Positions 1 to 8,040 are shown, counted from the stretch's first letter. The stretch: 64,000 nucleotides of DNA from an uncultured Campylobacterota bacterium (GCA_937141405.1 CAKZQQ010000005.1:124001-188000); one strand, 5' to 3'. Translations and numbers: made by a program. Notes: generated by a model not told the origin, from the sequence alone.

Positions 1-593
1 ATGAGACAAACGGAGTGAGCGTCTACCCAACGCCTGCTATCGCCATGGTCGGGCTCAATGATGATGCTAGGAATGTACTTACAAGCAGCTTTAAAAAAGC
101 GGGTAACCTCTTGTTGCTTGTCGGTAAAACAAAAGGAGCATTTGGCGGTTCACTCTATATCAAAGAGCTCTACGGTGAGACCTGCGGGACACTAGAAGGG
201 ATCGACTATACGGCTGAGGCGAGATTGTGGGAGTTTGTGATAAAAGCAAACAAAAAAGGCCTGCTCCAAAGTGCCAAAGATTTGAGTATGGGTGGTATCG
301 CCATAGCACTAACGAAGATGGCAGCCCTTTCAAACAAAGGGGTAAAAGCAGAGATAGCCCTAGATGATCCACGATGGATATTTGATGAGACGCAAAGTAG
401 AGCTATCATCGAGGTTGCGCCTGAGGATGCACAAAAAGTTGCTGCAACGGCAAGGGACCTTGGACTGCACATAGAGTCCTTAGGCGAGGTTACCGATGAG
501 GGCTTTAGGCTCAATGATGTGAGCATGGAGTTATCTGCTTTGCAAGATGTATATTTCAATCAATTTGCCAAAACGATAGAACAAGATTTATAG
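1..593 (+). CDS. purL: Phosphoribosylformylglycinamidine synthase PurL, C-terminal part
   Basis: This is the 3' end of a gene that begins left of the window. The reading frame is open from base 3 (E-T-N-G-V-S-V-Y-P-T-P), so the GTG at 15 is not the real start. PurL makes FGAM from FGAR, ATP and glutamine-derived ammonia in purine synthesis. The visible ~196 residues match the C-terminal AIRS-like ATP-binding half: GGSLYIKELYG, then the SMGGIAIAL segment and the ISLGEV-like IESLGEV. It lies 11 bp upstream of purH and is probably co-transcribed with it. Only about a quarter of the usual ~730 residues is seen. Confidence 0.93.
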   Translation, partial: ETNGVSVYPTPAIAMVGLNDDARNVLTSSFKKAGNLLLLVGKTKGAFGGSLYIKELYGETCGTLEGIDYTAEARLWEFVIKANKKGLLQSAKDLSMGGIAIALTKMAALSNKGVKAEIALDDPRWIFDETQSRAIIEVAPEDAQKVAATARDLGLHIESLGEVTDEGFRLNDVSMELSALQDVYFNQFAKTIEQDL

Positions 594-604
594 AAAGAGG
601 ATAG

Positions 605-2137
605 ATGAGAGCATTAATTAGCGTAAGTGACAAAAGCGGTGTTGAAAACTTTGCAAAAGAGTTAGTAGCACTTGGGTATGAGATCATAAGTACAGGCGGA
701 ACATACAATAAACTTAAAGAGGCAGACATAGCCGTCATCGAAGCCAATGAGGTAACGAAGTTTCCTGAGTGTTTTGAGGGGCGTGTAAAGACGCTCAATC
801 CTTACATCCACGGTGGCATACTCCATAGACGCGATAAGCAGTCACATCTCGATCAAGCCAAAGAGCTTGGTGTAGAGGGGATCGATCTTGTTTGTGTAAA
901 CCTCTATCCGTTTAAAGCTACGATTGAAAAAACCGATGATTTCGAAGAGATCATTGAAAATATAGATATCGGTGGGCCTGCTATGGTACGCTCGGCTGCT
1001 AAAAATTTTGATAGCGTGATTGTCGTTACTGATGTAGCTGATTATGATTTGGTATTAACTAATATCAAGAACAGTACAAACACTGTTGAGTTTAGACGAG
1101 ATATGATGATAAAAGCGTATGAGCACACAGCAGCGTATGATGCTATGATCGCAAACTATATGAACAGAAGATTTAACCAAGGCTTTGGTGCGTATCAGTT
1201 TATCACAGGGAAAAAGGTATTTGATACAAGGTATGGTGAAAACCCACATCAAAATGGCGCACTCTATGAGTTTGATAATCACTTTAGCGATAAGTTCATC
1301 GTGCTTAAAGGCGAGCCGAGTTTTAACAATATGGGTGATATCAGTGGAGCTGCTAAAATAGCAGCTGCTTTTGGTGATGAAAATGCCGTGTGTATCGTGA
1401 AGCATGGTAACCCTTGCGGGTTTGCTATCAAAGAGACGCTTCTTGAGAGTTATACTGAAGCACTCAAGTGTGATCCCGTCTCAGCCTATGGTGGTGTGGT
1501 CGCTGTCAATGGCATCATCGATCTTGAGCTTGCCGTGAAGATGAATGAAATCTTCCTAGAGGTCGTTTTTGCTGCGGATTTTAGTGATGAGGCGCTCGAA
1601 GAGCTCTCAAAGAAAAAGAGAATCAAGCTCTTCAAGCAGGGCACAACAAAACTAGAGCTAGCCAATGATGGGTATAACTTCAAGATGGTTGATGGCGGTT
1701 TTGTCTATCAGACGAGCGATAAGGTCGGCGAAAATGAGGTCGCTGACTCAGAGCTTAAAACACAAAGAGCGGCAACAAGTCAAGAGCTCAAAGATATGGA
1801 GATAGCGCTTAAAGTTGCGGCGGGTACGAAGTCAAATTGTGTCGTGTATGTCAAAGAGAGTGCTATGGTTGCCATAGGTATGGGGATGACAAGTCGTGTG
1901 GATGCTGCAAAGGCGGCGCTTAGAAAAGCAGAGGATATGGGACTAGATGTAACAGGTTCTGTACTTGCGAGTGAAGCGTTTTTCCCATTTCGAGATAGTA
2001 TCGATGCTGCTGCCGCTGCGGGTGTACGGGCTATCATCGAACCGGGGGGAAGCATACGAGATGATGAGGTGATCGAAGCTGCCAATGAGCATGGCATGGC
2101 ACTTTACTTTACAGGCATCCGCCACTTTTTACATTAG
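605..2137 (+). CDS. purH: Bifunctional AICAR transformylase / IMP cyclohydrolase PurH
   Basis: PurH catalyses the last two steps to IMP: formylation of AICAR by 10-formyl-THF, then ring closure. At 510 aa it has the usual family length. The N-terminal MGS-like cyclohydrolase domain (about residues 1-190) starts [18 protein letters not shown] and has STGGT and [14 protein letters not shown]. The transformylase domain carries [24 protein letters not shown], the TKSNCVVYV loop and a C-terminal [12 protein letters not shown]. An AGAGG-type ribosome site (aaagaggatag) precedes the ATG. The gene follows purL with 11 bp between them. The 3' flank holds a repeat-derived hairpin that may end transcription. 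Confidence 0.97.
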   Translation: MRALISVSDKSGVENFAKELVALGYEIISTGGTYNKLKEADIAVIEANEVTKFPECFEGRVKTLNPYIHGGILHRRDKQSHLDQAKELGVEGIDLVCVNLYPFKATIEKTDDFEEIIENIDIGGPAMVRSAAKNFDSVIVVTDVADYDLVLTNIKNSTNTVEFRRDMMIKAYEHTAAYDAMIANYMNRRFNQGFGAYQFITGKKVFDTRYGENPHQNGALYEFDNHFSDKFIVLKGEPSFNNMGDISGAAKIAAAFGDENAVCIVKHGNPCGFAIKETLLESYTEALKCDPVSAYGGVVAVNGIIDLELAVKMNEIFLEVVFAADFSDEALEELSKKKRIKLFKQGTTKLELANDGYNFKMVDGGFVYQTSDKVGENEVADSELKTQRAATSQELKDMEIALKVAAGTKSNCVVYVKESAMVAIGMGMTSRVDAAKAALRKAEDMGLDVTGSVLASEAFFPFRDSIDAAAAAGVRAIIEPGGSIRDDEVIEAANEHGMALYFTGIRHFLH

Positions 2138-2140
2138 TTT

Positions 2141-2252
2141 GTCATCCTGATGAAGTAACGCGAAATCTCGTAGGCTTCCAGCCGAGGACAACTGTTTCAG
2201 GATCTATATCAATATTCTACTTCCTCTCATTCCGCACTTGATGCGGAATGAG
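2141..2252. repeat. Intergenic repeat, copy 1 (collapsed form)
   Basis: This segment after purH shares two blocks with 2812-2940. Block A (2161-2197) begins CGAAATCTCG and contains GGCTTCCAGCC. Block B (2196-2243) begins TTCAGGATCTATATC and ends at the CATTCCGCACTTGATG motif. Here the blocks are fused directly; in copy 2 about 35 extra bases separate them. Both blocks have hairpin potential. It is a non-coding dispersed repeat; the family name is unknown to me. Confidence 0.8.
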
Positions 2253-2254
2253 GG
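2224..2254 (+). terminator. Hairpin downstream of purH
   Basis: CTCATTCCGC (2226-2235) and GCGGAATGAG (2243-2252) form a perfect 10-bp stem around ACTTGAT, extendable by a G-U and a C-G pair. The bases after it are A-rich then TTTT (aaaattaaaagatttt), not a clean U tract. It lies inside the repeat. It could end purLH transcription, but that role is inferred. Confidence 0.45.
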
Positions 2255-2314
2255 AAAATTAAAAGATTTTATATATAATATTAGAAAAGTTAATATTTTT
2301 ATTTTGGAGAATTT

Positions 2315-2767
2315 ATGAAAGCACTATTAGGTATATTGGTATTTTTAACAACTTTAACAGTCTTTGCAGATGAAAATAAACAGGCAAATGCTACTCCTGA
2401 ATTGATATTAAAGAAAATTCAGCAATATAAAGCAGATCCGACAACCAAAGAAGCTCTTGACACTCTTTCTTTTATTGTAAGTTTTGCTGTAGCATCCGAT
2501 GATGTAACTGTAATTGTTGATCCTGAGTTTCTTCCCTGGAAACTTGGAAGTCTAGATGAAGATCTTGAAACTAGATATGTCGGCGCATTTGTCGCAGGAG
2601 ATATTGAATATCAATTAATACACAAAGATAATAAAAACAACCCTCAAGCAGGAGTCAAACTACTCCTTTATACTTATAAAAAGTTACGTGAAAAAAATAT
2701 GATTAAAATAGATAAGGCATTTGAAAATTGTATCAAACTAGTACAGCAAGATAAAAAATGTAAATAA
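2315..2767 (+). CDS. Hypothetical secreted protein, 150 aa
   Basis: I do not recognise a family. The first ~18 residues (MKALLGILVFLTTLTVFA, cleavage probably before D19) form a Sec signal peptide, so the mature protein should be periplasmic or secreted. The rest is soluble and mixed-charge, with two Cys near the C-terminus (residues 143 and 149) that could form a disulfide. TTTTGGAG sits 7 bases before the ATG. It is flanked by the two copies of the intergenic repeat (2141-2252 and 2812-2940), which suggests a single inserted gene at the start of the accessory island. Confidence 0.7.
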   Translation: MKALLGILVFLTTLTVFADENKQANATPELILKKIQQYKADPTTKEALDTLSFIVSFAVASDDVTVIVDPEFLPWKLGSLDEDLETRYVGAFVAGDIEYQLIHKDNKNNPQAGVKLLLYTYKKLREKNMIKIDKAFENCIKLVQQDKKCK

Positions 2768-2777
2768 TATATTTAAC

Positions 2778-2800
2778 TCGCCCCACCTCTTTTGGGGCGA
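2778..2800 (+). terminator. Hairpin after the 150-aa secreted protein gene
   Basis: TCGCCCCA (2778-2785) pairs perfectly with TGGGGCGA (2793-2800) around CCTCTTT, just 10 bp past the stop codon. It is GC-rich and well placed for a terminator, but no T run follows, so it may instead stabilise the 3' end of the mRNA. Confidence 0.5.
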
Positions 2801-2811
2801 AACACGAAACG

Positions 2812-2940
2812 CGAAATCTCGCAGGCTTCCAGCCGAGGACAACTGTTTTAGAATCTCATATTTTGAGTCGTCATCCTGAACTTGTTTCAGGATCTATATC
2901 AATATTCTATTCCCTGTCATTCCGCACTTGATGTGGAATC
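2812..2940. repeat. Intergenic repeat, copy 2 (full form)
   Basis: Block A (2812-2848) and block B (2886-2934) match copy 1 at 2141-2252 with few changes. Between them are about 35 bases containing ATCCTGAA-CTTGT-TTCAGGAT (2873-2893), a perfect 8-bp hairpin. The two ends of the insert share the CTGTTT(C/T)AG(G/A)ATCT word, so copy 1 could derive from this form by deletion between short repeats. Confidence 0.8.
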
Positions 2941-2989
2941 CATCCCTCCCTAAAAAATTTCAATTTATTTTATTTAAGTATTCAATGTA

Positions 2990-3008
2990 TATAATGGTTG
3001 TTGAACAA
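2990..3008 (+). promoter_or_regulatory. Promoter core, boundary module S0
   Basis: TATAAT (2990-2995) lies in the word TATATAATGGTTGTT, which recurs exactly at 3900-3914 and 4432-4446. It is followed by GTTGAAC (3000-3006), which fits the integron core consensus GTTRRRY. The promoter would start transcription 30-40 bases upstream of the ATG at 3036. Confidence 0.6.
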
Positions 3009-3035
3009 AGAATTAGCTATCTAAGTGAGGTACAC

Positions 3036-3260
3036 ATGAAAACAACTGAGTTAGGACAAAAGCTCAAAGAAATGTATGACAAAGCACCCCATGGTGAAGC
3101 AGTGGCAATGATCCATTTATTTGGAATAAAATTTTCTGAAGACATTAAAGAAAGCAATGCCTCTTTCAAAGAAATTGCTGTTGCTGCTGGGATTGGTGAA
3201 TCATATGGAACTGAAATCAGTAAAGGCGCTAAACTCGCCAAGTATGTATCTGTTAAATAA
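3036..3260 (+). CDS. Small HTH-like domain protein, 74 aa
   Basis: I chose the ATG at 3036 because AAGTGAGG lies 6-7 bases before it. A longer frame from 2928 runs through the promoter and repeat. The protein resembles a widespread small family annotated as HTH-like: a charged N-terminal helix, an APHGEAVAMIHLFGI motif, then a possible helix-turn-helix (FKEIAVAAGIGESYGTEISKG). It may bind DNA; no partner gene is evident. The attC-like hairpin begins 4 bp after the stop codon, as in an integron cassette. Confidence 0.75.
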   Translation: MKTTELGQKLKEMYDKAPHGEAVAMIHLFGIKFSEDIKESNASFKEIAVAAGIGESYGTEISKGAKLAKYVSVK

Positions 3261-3263
3261 TTT

Positions 3264-3333
3264 ATATAACAAATCAGTGGAGCCAATAAATTACCCTGTG
3301 GGCAAATTCATCGGCTCATTTTAAACGTTAGAT
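3264..3333 (+). repeat. attC-like recombination site
   Basis: The 70-bp element has the architecture of an integron attC site. Outer arms are ATATAAC (3264-3270) and GTTAGAT (3327-3333, fits GTTRRRY). Inner arms are GAGCC (3280-3284) and GGCTC (3313-3317). Spacers on both sides are exactly 9 bp. The central part folds further: AATT with AATT and CC with GG. The left spacer begins AAATCAG, also found after ATCTAAC at 3815. It sits just after a small + strand gene. No integrase gene is in the window. Activity is inferred. Confidence 0.65.
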
Positions 3334-3349
3334 ATAAAAGAACAACAGA

Positions 3350-3820
3350 ATGATGCATATTGAAAAAATACCTACTCTTAATTCTTATGAGGATTGGATT
3401 GAAAAAGCAGAAAGAGAATTGTTACTATTTGAAAAAGTTGGTAGTGTTTATGATATGGCTAATTGTCTTCTAACTTTAAATGCTCTCCCGGAATGGATAG
3501 AAAAATCTGAAAAAGCACCTGAGATGTTAAGCCTTTTAGCTAAAGAAAAAATATCGATTATGAAGCACCTTAAATTAAATGTTGATAAATTAAAAGAAAA
3601 TGATATAGATCAAGCACTAAGGTTGGTTCGATTGTTTTGTAACCATGCAAAGCATGGTGATAAAAAGACTAATTTGGTTAAAATTGAAATGTCAGCTTCT
3701 TTGCCGGCTAAATTTCCTATAAGATTTGACTATTTGTCTGTTTGGGATGAAGAAAAACATTCTATTAAAGCTAATGAATTATTACGGAATATCATAGAGT
3801 TTTGGAGAAAACATATCTAA
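3350..3820 (+). CDS. Hypothetical protein, 156 aa, possible HEPN-like
   Basis: I do not recognise the family with certainty. The protein is mostly helical and soluble, without a signal peptide. It has RLFCNHAKHG near residue 100, a motif (R-x4-H, Asn and KH after it) seen in several helical families and compatible with a HEPN-type RNase; this is speculative. The start is ATG at 3350 or the adjacent ATG at 3353; the ribosome site is weak. The stop codon TAA (3818-3820) lies inside ATCTAAC, the left arm of the next attC-like site, a hallmark of cassette genes. Confidence 0.7.
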   Translation: MMHIEKIPTLNSYEDWIEKAERELLLFEKVGSVYDMANCLLTLNALPEWIEKSEKAPEMLSLLAKEKISIMKHLKLNVDKLKENDIDQALRLVRLFCNHAKHGDKKTNLVKIEMSASLPAKFPIRFDYLSVWDEEKHSIKANELLRNIIEFWRKHI

Positions 3821-3925
3821 CAAATCAGAGTTATAGGGTTGAGTAATAACGACAACGCACCCTCTTAATCGGAATACACGCAAGAGTTTATAAAATTTAT
3901 ATATAATGGTTGTTAGATAAGTAGA
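3815..3925 (+). repeat. Second attC-like element with embedded promoter (module S2)
   Basis: Outer arms ATCTAACAA (3815-3823) and TTGTTAGAT (3910-3918) are perfectly complementary and fit RYYYAAC/GTTRRRY. The left spacer AAATCAG equals that of the site at 3264. Inner arms are not as convincing as in that site. Inside lie a CTCTT/AAGAG hairpin (3862-3885) and a -10 box TATAAT (3902-3907), then the leader TTAGATAAGTAG (3913-3924). The right ~75 bp is repeated at 4373-4447 and more weakly at 8041-8105. Confidence 0.6.
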
Positions 3926-3943
3926 TAGGGCAAAAGGATTGAA

Positions 3944-4399
3944 ATGAACAAAATATTTTCGTCAATTATTATATTTTTAATAGGACTAATATCGGGATAT
4001 ATTTTTTTGATATTAGCTGGCTATGTGTCATGGTGGACAGACAGCTTGGTAGTCGCCCTCGCAAATATCTTAAAAGATTATGAAATGATTTATATGTTAG
4101 GCGTAATTAATGAGCTGAAAAATTTAATACTTTTAATATTTGTAGCAATTCCTGTTTTTTTACTTTCCGGATGGGTTTTAATGTATTTTTTTAGAAACAA
4201 TATAGGTATCGTTAAATGGATAAGTTCGATAGGAATATTAATTTTCCTCATTGTTTTTGCTGTATTTCCCTCTCTATATCATGGTCGATTTTTTGATGCA
4301 TTTACAGTGCTAGTCGTGCCGTTATCTATAAACTTATTTCTTATAGGTAAGATATCCAAGATAGATAGGTCTAGCAACAATGACAACTCATCCTCTTGA
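3944..4399 (+). CDS. Hypothetical inner-membrane protein, 151 aa
   Basis: I recognise no family. There are four strongly hydrophobic segments at about residues 5-29, 60-85, 93-112 and 118-135, so it should be an integral membrane protein. AAAAGGATTGAA gives a ribosome site before the ATG. The last ~10 residues (RSSNNDNSSS) are encoded by the repeat module that starts near 4370, so the natural C-terminus has probably been replaced where the module joined. It sits between modules S2 and S3, like a single cassette. Confidence 0.7.
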   Translation: MNKIFSSIIIFLIGLISGYIFLILAGYVSWWTDSLVVALANILKDYEMIYMLGVINELKNLILLIFVAIPVFLLSGWVLMYFFRNNIGIVKWISSIGILIFLIVFAVFPSLYHGRFFDAFTVLVVPLSINLFLIGKISKIDRSSNNDNSSS

Positions 4400-4450
4400 T
4401 TGGAATGCACACGCGAGTTTATAAAACTTTATATATAATGGTTGTTAGTT
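4370..4450 (+). repeat. Repeated boundary/promoter module S3
   Basis: About 75 bp here match 3845-3918 with few differences, including CCTCTTGAT-TGGAAT, CGAGTTTATAAAA and the exact word TATATAATGGTTGTT. The -10 box is 4434-4439. It ends GTTAGTT (4444-4450), one base off GTTRRRY. The CTC...GAG hairpin of S2 is weaker here. It overlaps the end of the upstream gene and supplies a promoter to the next one. Confidence 0.7.
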
Positions 4451-4468
4451 AAAATAAAGGGGAAGCAG

Positions 4469-5044
4469 ATGGAAAATAAGTTGGTAACAGAAAATTCAAA
4501 ATCTGCATTCGTGACAGTATTAGCTTGGATAGGAATCGTATTTTCAGGAGTTGGAACTTTTATTGCTATCATTCAAAATATCATGTTCAGGTTTCTGATG
4601 CCAAAACTGCCGATCGAACAACTTTTGAATGAACATAACAGTTCTCTGCAAAATCCTGAAATAACTCGATTTATGTTCCGGCACCTTGATTTATTGTTCT
4701 TAGTAGCATTGTTGATCTCACTGTTTGCCTTAATCGCATCAATCGGCCTTCTCAAGCGAAAAAACTGGGCAAGAATTGCATTTATTACCATGTTGGCTAT
4801 TGGTATTGTTTTGAATCTGCTCAGTCTTGTTCTTCAGCAGACATCGATGCAGCAGCTACCTTTGCCTTTAAATGCTCCTGTAGAGTTTCAATCACAAATG
4901 GAGACTATGATGAGAGTGATGTCAATCGTTTCTATAATTTTTGGATTGGCATTTACCGCACTTTATGGCTGGATTATATGGAAGTTACGTTCTCCAAAAA
5001 TTATCAATGAGTTTAAAAGCGTTGAGCATCTCAATGTCCAATAA
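4469..5044 (+). CDS. Hypothetical four-helix membrane protein, 191 aa
   Basis: I chose ATG 4469 because AAAGGGGAAG precedes it; the frame upstream overlaps the promoter module. Four transmembrane segments lie at about residues 13-40, 73-95, 102-124 and 148-172, with a charged soluble loop (PIEQLLNEHNSS) between the first two. The topology resembles small uncharacterised membrane proteins; there is no catalytic motif. A further gene follows after 49 bp without a module, so it may share this transcript. Confidence 0.7.
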   Translation: MENKLVTENSKSAFVTVLAWIGIVFSGVGTFIAIIQNIMFRFLMPKLPIEQLLNEHNSSLQNPEITRFMFRHLDLLFLVALLISLFALIASIGLLKRKNWARIAFITMLAIGIVLNLLSLVLQQTSMQQLPLPLNAPVEFQSQMETMMRVMSIVSIIFGLAFTALYGWIIWKLRSPKIINEFKSVEHLNVQ

Positions 5045-5093
5045 ACCAAAAGGGACTAATCAAACGCCATAAGGATAGAAGGAGATATAAAAT

Positions 5094-6341
5094 ATGAAAA
5101 AGATAATAATTTTAATCAATGTATTCCTTGGCGTAGCATATAGCGCAAGTTTTACAGAAGATTTAAATACAGCTAATGCATTATATGAACAAAACAAACA
5201 AGAAGAAGCTAAAAATTATTATATAAAAGCTTCAAAAAATGGTAGTGCTGAAGCACATTTTAAATTGGCCTATCAATATATTACAAATAAAGAAGAGTCA
5301 ATTTATCATTACTCAGAAGCAGCTAAACTCGGCCATCCTGAAGCTTTAGATTATGCCTTAGAAGCACTATTTTTTCGAGGAAATGATCTTGTTTTAGCGA
5401 ATCCAAGAAAAGCGCTTGAAGTTTATAATAACGTCAAAAAAAATAATAGTAAAATCACTATTTATAATGAAGAAAACTATATCAAAATTTTGAAAATGGC
5501 ATCAGAAGTTCCTCTGCTTGATGGCGAAGAGTTTATCAAAAGATACCAATTGGAAAAAGATGAGGGCTTTAGTGATGATAGTTACTATATTTGGAAACTA
5601 GCCGAAAAAGCTTCACGAGGAGAAAGATTTAAAAACCCAAGTTCAGAACTAGTCTTACAACTGATTATAAAAGGCGGTTCTGTTCCAGCTGAAGTTAAGA
5701 GTGCTGTAAGCGATTATTATAATATCTGGAAAAATGGAAAAGAAATAGTCGAATTTGATATATGTAACTATGTTACAAGTACTTACGGTATGAGTATGTG
5801 TGCCGCGCGACAAGAAAAAAGAGAAAATGATAAAATTGAAAAAAAGCTATCATCAATTTTAACGGATTTAAAGCTAAATAATAAAGAACTTTTGTACAGT
5901 TCATATGACATAACATCTCAATATCTAAAGACAAAGGTATGGAACGAAGAAGGCCACGATGGCTCAGGTTATGCTGTGTGGGCTATAGGCTCTTTACTAA
6001 AACAAAAAAATAAATATTTAGAATTTATGAAAAAAATAGCAAATGGATTTGTGCCTGAGTGCAAAGGAAGCTTAGCCGAAAATGATATACTATTAAACAA
6101 ACGATATGGAGAAATAAAAGAAAAACTAAAAAAGACTCCTTTGCGCGGTATGCACATGTCTATTACCGAAGAAGATTTTGAAAAAGTTCAAAGATTATGG
6201 ATTCCTTATCGGGATACAAATGCAAAATTATATGCATCAATTTCGAAACAAAAAGAGATAAATTTTTGGAAAAATTATTTCACGATTCAAAGAATGAAAG
6301 CATACGATTTGCTAGAAATTTTAATTGAAGATTATAAGTAA
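5094..6341 (+). CDS. Secreted Sel1/TPR-like repeat protein, 415 aa
   Basis: A signal peptide (about residues 1-18, ending YSAS) is followed by Sel1/TPR-like helical repeats, for instance NALYEQNKQEEAKNYYIKASKNG and HFKLAYQY...YSEAAKLGHPEA (about residues 27-85). The middle and C-terminal parts are helical and rich in Lys/Glu, with four Cys (two near residue 225-240). Such proteins are usually periplasmic scaffolds. AGAAGGAGATATAAAATATG gives a very strong ribosome site. It is unrelated in sequence to its neighbours and very AT-rich. Confidence 0.72.
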   Translation: MKKIIILINVFLGVAYSASFTEDLNTANALYEQNKQEEAKNYYIKASKNGSAEAHFKLAYQYITNKEESIYHYSEAAKLGHPEALDYALEALFFRGNDLVLANPRKALEVYNNVKKNNSKITIYNEENYIKILKMASEVPLLDGEEFIKRYQLEKDEGFSDDSYYIWKLAEKASRGERFKNPSSELVLQLIIKGGSVPAEVKSAVSDYYNIWKNGKEIVEFDICNYVTSTYGMSMCAARQEKRENDKIEKKLSSILTDLKLNNKELLYSSYDITSQYLKTKVWNEEGHDGSGYAVWAIGSLLKQKNKYLEFMKKIANGFVPECKGSLAENDILLNKRYGEIKEKLKKTPLRGMHMSITEEDFEKVQRLWIPYRDTNAKLYASISKQKEINFWKNYFTIQRMKAYDLLEILIEDYK

Positions 6342-6392
6342 AACCTTATACAAATAATATGTTAGTTAAGTATGTTGATTAAGGTTGTTTTC

Positions 6393-6416
6393 TATACAAT
6401 GTAATTAGATAAATAG
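6393..6416 (+). promoter_or_regulatory. Promoter and conserved leader for the 6437 gene
   Basis: TATACAAT (6393-6400) acts as a -10 box and is followed by TTAGATAAATAG (6405-6416). The same leader word follows the -10 boxes at 3902 and 11777, where it reads TTAGATAAGTAG and TTAAATAAATAG. Confidence 0.5.
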
Positions 6417-6436
6417 TTGGGTGTCAAGGGAGTATA

Positions 6437-6784
6437 GTGAAATATTTTGTTTTTGCGTTGCTTTTCTTCTTTTCTTCTGCTTCTGCCGAAACACTTACAA
6501 CGGATAACTTCATTATTGAGATTGAGCGTGGCTGCGAAGAAGGCGTAGTAACTTGTGATAATATAAAATTCACATACGTACTTGTTGGCTTTGATAAGAA
6601 GCAAACCGCCATTGGAAAAACTGTGCATACGAAGTGTGCTGATGGCATTACCCCATGTAGATTTCAAGGCTATGAATTTTTAGACGATGGAGCTAAATTC
6701 TTTATTTACGATTCAGGTGTGCTTGAAGTTACAGATGGCGAAGGTCACCAACTCTTGCTGGAGCAGGGTAAATGGCAATACTAA
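6437..6784 (+). CDS. Hypothetical periplasmic protein, 115 aa
   Basis: The start is GTG at 6437 with AGGGAG 7-8 bases upstream. Residues 1-17 form a signal peptide (MKYFVFALLFFFSSASA). The mature part has two Cys pairs, CEEGVVTC and KCADGITPC, spaced for disulfides, and a small beta-rich fold. No named family is recognised. It stands alone between a promoter with the conserved island leader and another secreted-protein gene. Confidence 0.7.
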   Translation: MKYFVFALLFFFSSASAETLTTDNFIIEIERGCEEGVVTCDNIKFTYVLVGFDKKQTAIGKTVHTKCADGITPCRFQGYEFLDDGAKFFIYDSGVLEVTDGEGHQLLLEQGKWQY

Positions 6785-6865
6785 AAACATGCGATTTGGT
6801 AAAGCCGGTGTTTGAGGTAGTATACGGCAGCAGTAGGAGAAAATCTTGAACCACAAAGAGGAAAC

Positions 6866-7483
6866 ATGAACATACTGACATATATCGCATTAGCGACAAC
6901 TCTACTTATCGGCACTACCGCGAAAGCCCAAAATATGGGCGAGAGATTTACCTCTTTTGCAGACTTTCAGCTCGGCACTGTGAAGTTGTCTAATATTCAA
7001 GATCAGTTGGGAGCAGCAGAAGTAATAGAAACCGGGGAAGCCGGCGAATATATAGCTTCAGTTTGTTATAACACTCCTCATGGTGTCATCCTATTTTTCG
7101 CCGGTGAACTAGACGGATCGGAGCACGATCTTGGAGGTTTCGGTTTTGCCAAGAAAACAGAACGAAAACCATGCGGGAATTGGTCGGCAACATCAACTGC
7201 GCCTACTCTCGATATAGGTGGCTTACGACTTGGTATTACCTTGAAGGAATTTACCGATATTGTAGACACTTCAGTTCGTGTGGAAGGCGATAGAGCTTAT
7301 GCTGTTTTCGAGAGCAAAGAGATCATGACCAAAGAAGAAATTTCACATCTTTCAAAAGAAGCGCAGGCGATGATCAAAAAAGGAGAACTGCAAAATTATT
7401 CTGATGTTCTTATTTCGGTTATTGCAATTTTTTCTGAGGAGCGTCTAGTAGAGCTTAATGTATGGAAGACAGAAACACTATAG
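6866..7483 (+). CDS. Hypothetical periplasmic protein, 205 aa
   Basis: A clear signal peptide (residues 1-21, ending TTAKAQ) precedes a soluble protein. Recurrent features are QDQLGAAEVIETGEAGEY, a Cys at about residue 68 and another near 102, and GLRLGITLKEF, which resembles the 'GI.lG.s..ev..llG' repeats of small periplasmic proteins. AGAGGAAAC precedes the ATG. Function is unknown. It is 33 bp upstream of the next secreted-protein gene and may be co-transcribed with it. Confidence 0.68.
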   Translation: MNILTYIALATTLLIGTTAKAQNMGERFTSFADFQLGTVKLSNIQDQLGAAEVIETGEAGEYIASVCYNTPHGVILFFAGELDGSEHDLGGFGFAKKTERKPCGNWSATSTAPTLDIGGLRLGITLKEFTDIVDTSVRVEGDRAYAVFESKEIMTKEEISHLSKEAQAMIKKGELQNYSDVLISVIAIFSEERLVELNVWKTETL

Positions 7484-7516
7484 AGGCAGTTAACCGTTTA
7501 ACATAAGGAATATCAA

Positions 7517-8005
7517 ATGAGAGTTACTCTTTTTATCTATCTGCTTATAGGTGCCGTCGTCGGTATCCACGCAGAGATAGATTCACACTGCACTAAAACC
7601 GAAAGTGTAATTTTTAGTTGTCAAATCAAGGATTCGGATAAGATATTTTCCTTGTGTGCATCAAAGGATATAAGTGATACATCGGGTTATATTCAGTATC
7701 GATTTGGAAGGTTAAATAAGGTAGAGTTAACATTCCCAAATGATCGTTTGCATAGTCAAAAACGATTTTTATATAGACACTATTTTCGCTCACAAGTTGA
7801 TAGAGTCGAGATTGCTTTTGCGAATCATGGAGAAAAATATACAATCTATAGTTACTACGAGGGGGATGGCGAGGGCACACCCGTAGAAGAAAAAGGAGTG
7901 CGTGTCGGTAATGTTGATTTGCAGTGCAAGGAGCCTAGCAAGGCAGATTTTACACTGCTTGAAAATTCCATTCCGTATGACGAAGAAAGTGTTTTGGGGC
8001 GTTAA
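7517..8005 (+). CDS. Conserved hypothetical periplasmic protein, 162 aa
   Basis: A signal peptide (about residues 1-19) is followed by a conserved uncharacterised domain with the landmarks SCQIKDSDKIFSLCASK, SGYIQYRFGRLNKVEL, YRHYFRSQVDR and a C-terminal SIPYDEESVLGR. I recall the same pattern in uncharacterised proteins of many proteobacteria, often in mobile or accessory regions. Three or four Cys probably form disulfides. TAAGGA precedes the ATG. Function is unknown. Confidence 0.72.
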   Translation: MRVTLFIYLLIGAVVGIHAEIDSHCTKTESVIFSCQIKDSDKIFSLCASKDISDTSGYIQYRFGRLNKVELTFPNDRLHSQKRFLYRHYFRSQVDRVEIAFANHGEKYTIYSYYEGDGEGTPVEEKGVRVGNVDLQCKEPSKADFTLLENSIPYDEESVLGR

Positions 8006-8040
8006 TGGCTAGCACGGTGTTGAAATAAGAGGGATCACCG

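Noticed and set aside
1055-1405. 116-codon open frame on the minus strand inside purH
   Set aside because: It is a shadow of purH, with no ribosome site and no protein-like pattern; the same applies to many antisense frames across the window.
2928-3035. N-terminal extension of the 74-aa HTH-like protein
   Set aside because: It would translate through the repeat and the promoter; the ATG at 3036 has the ribosome site.
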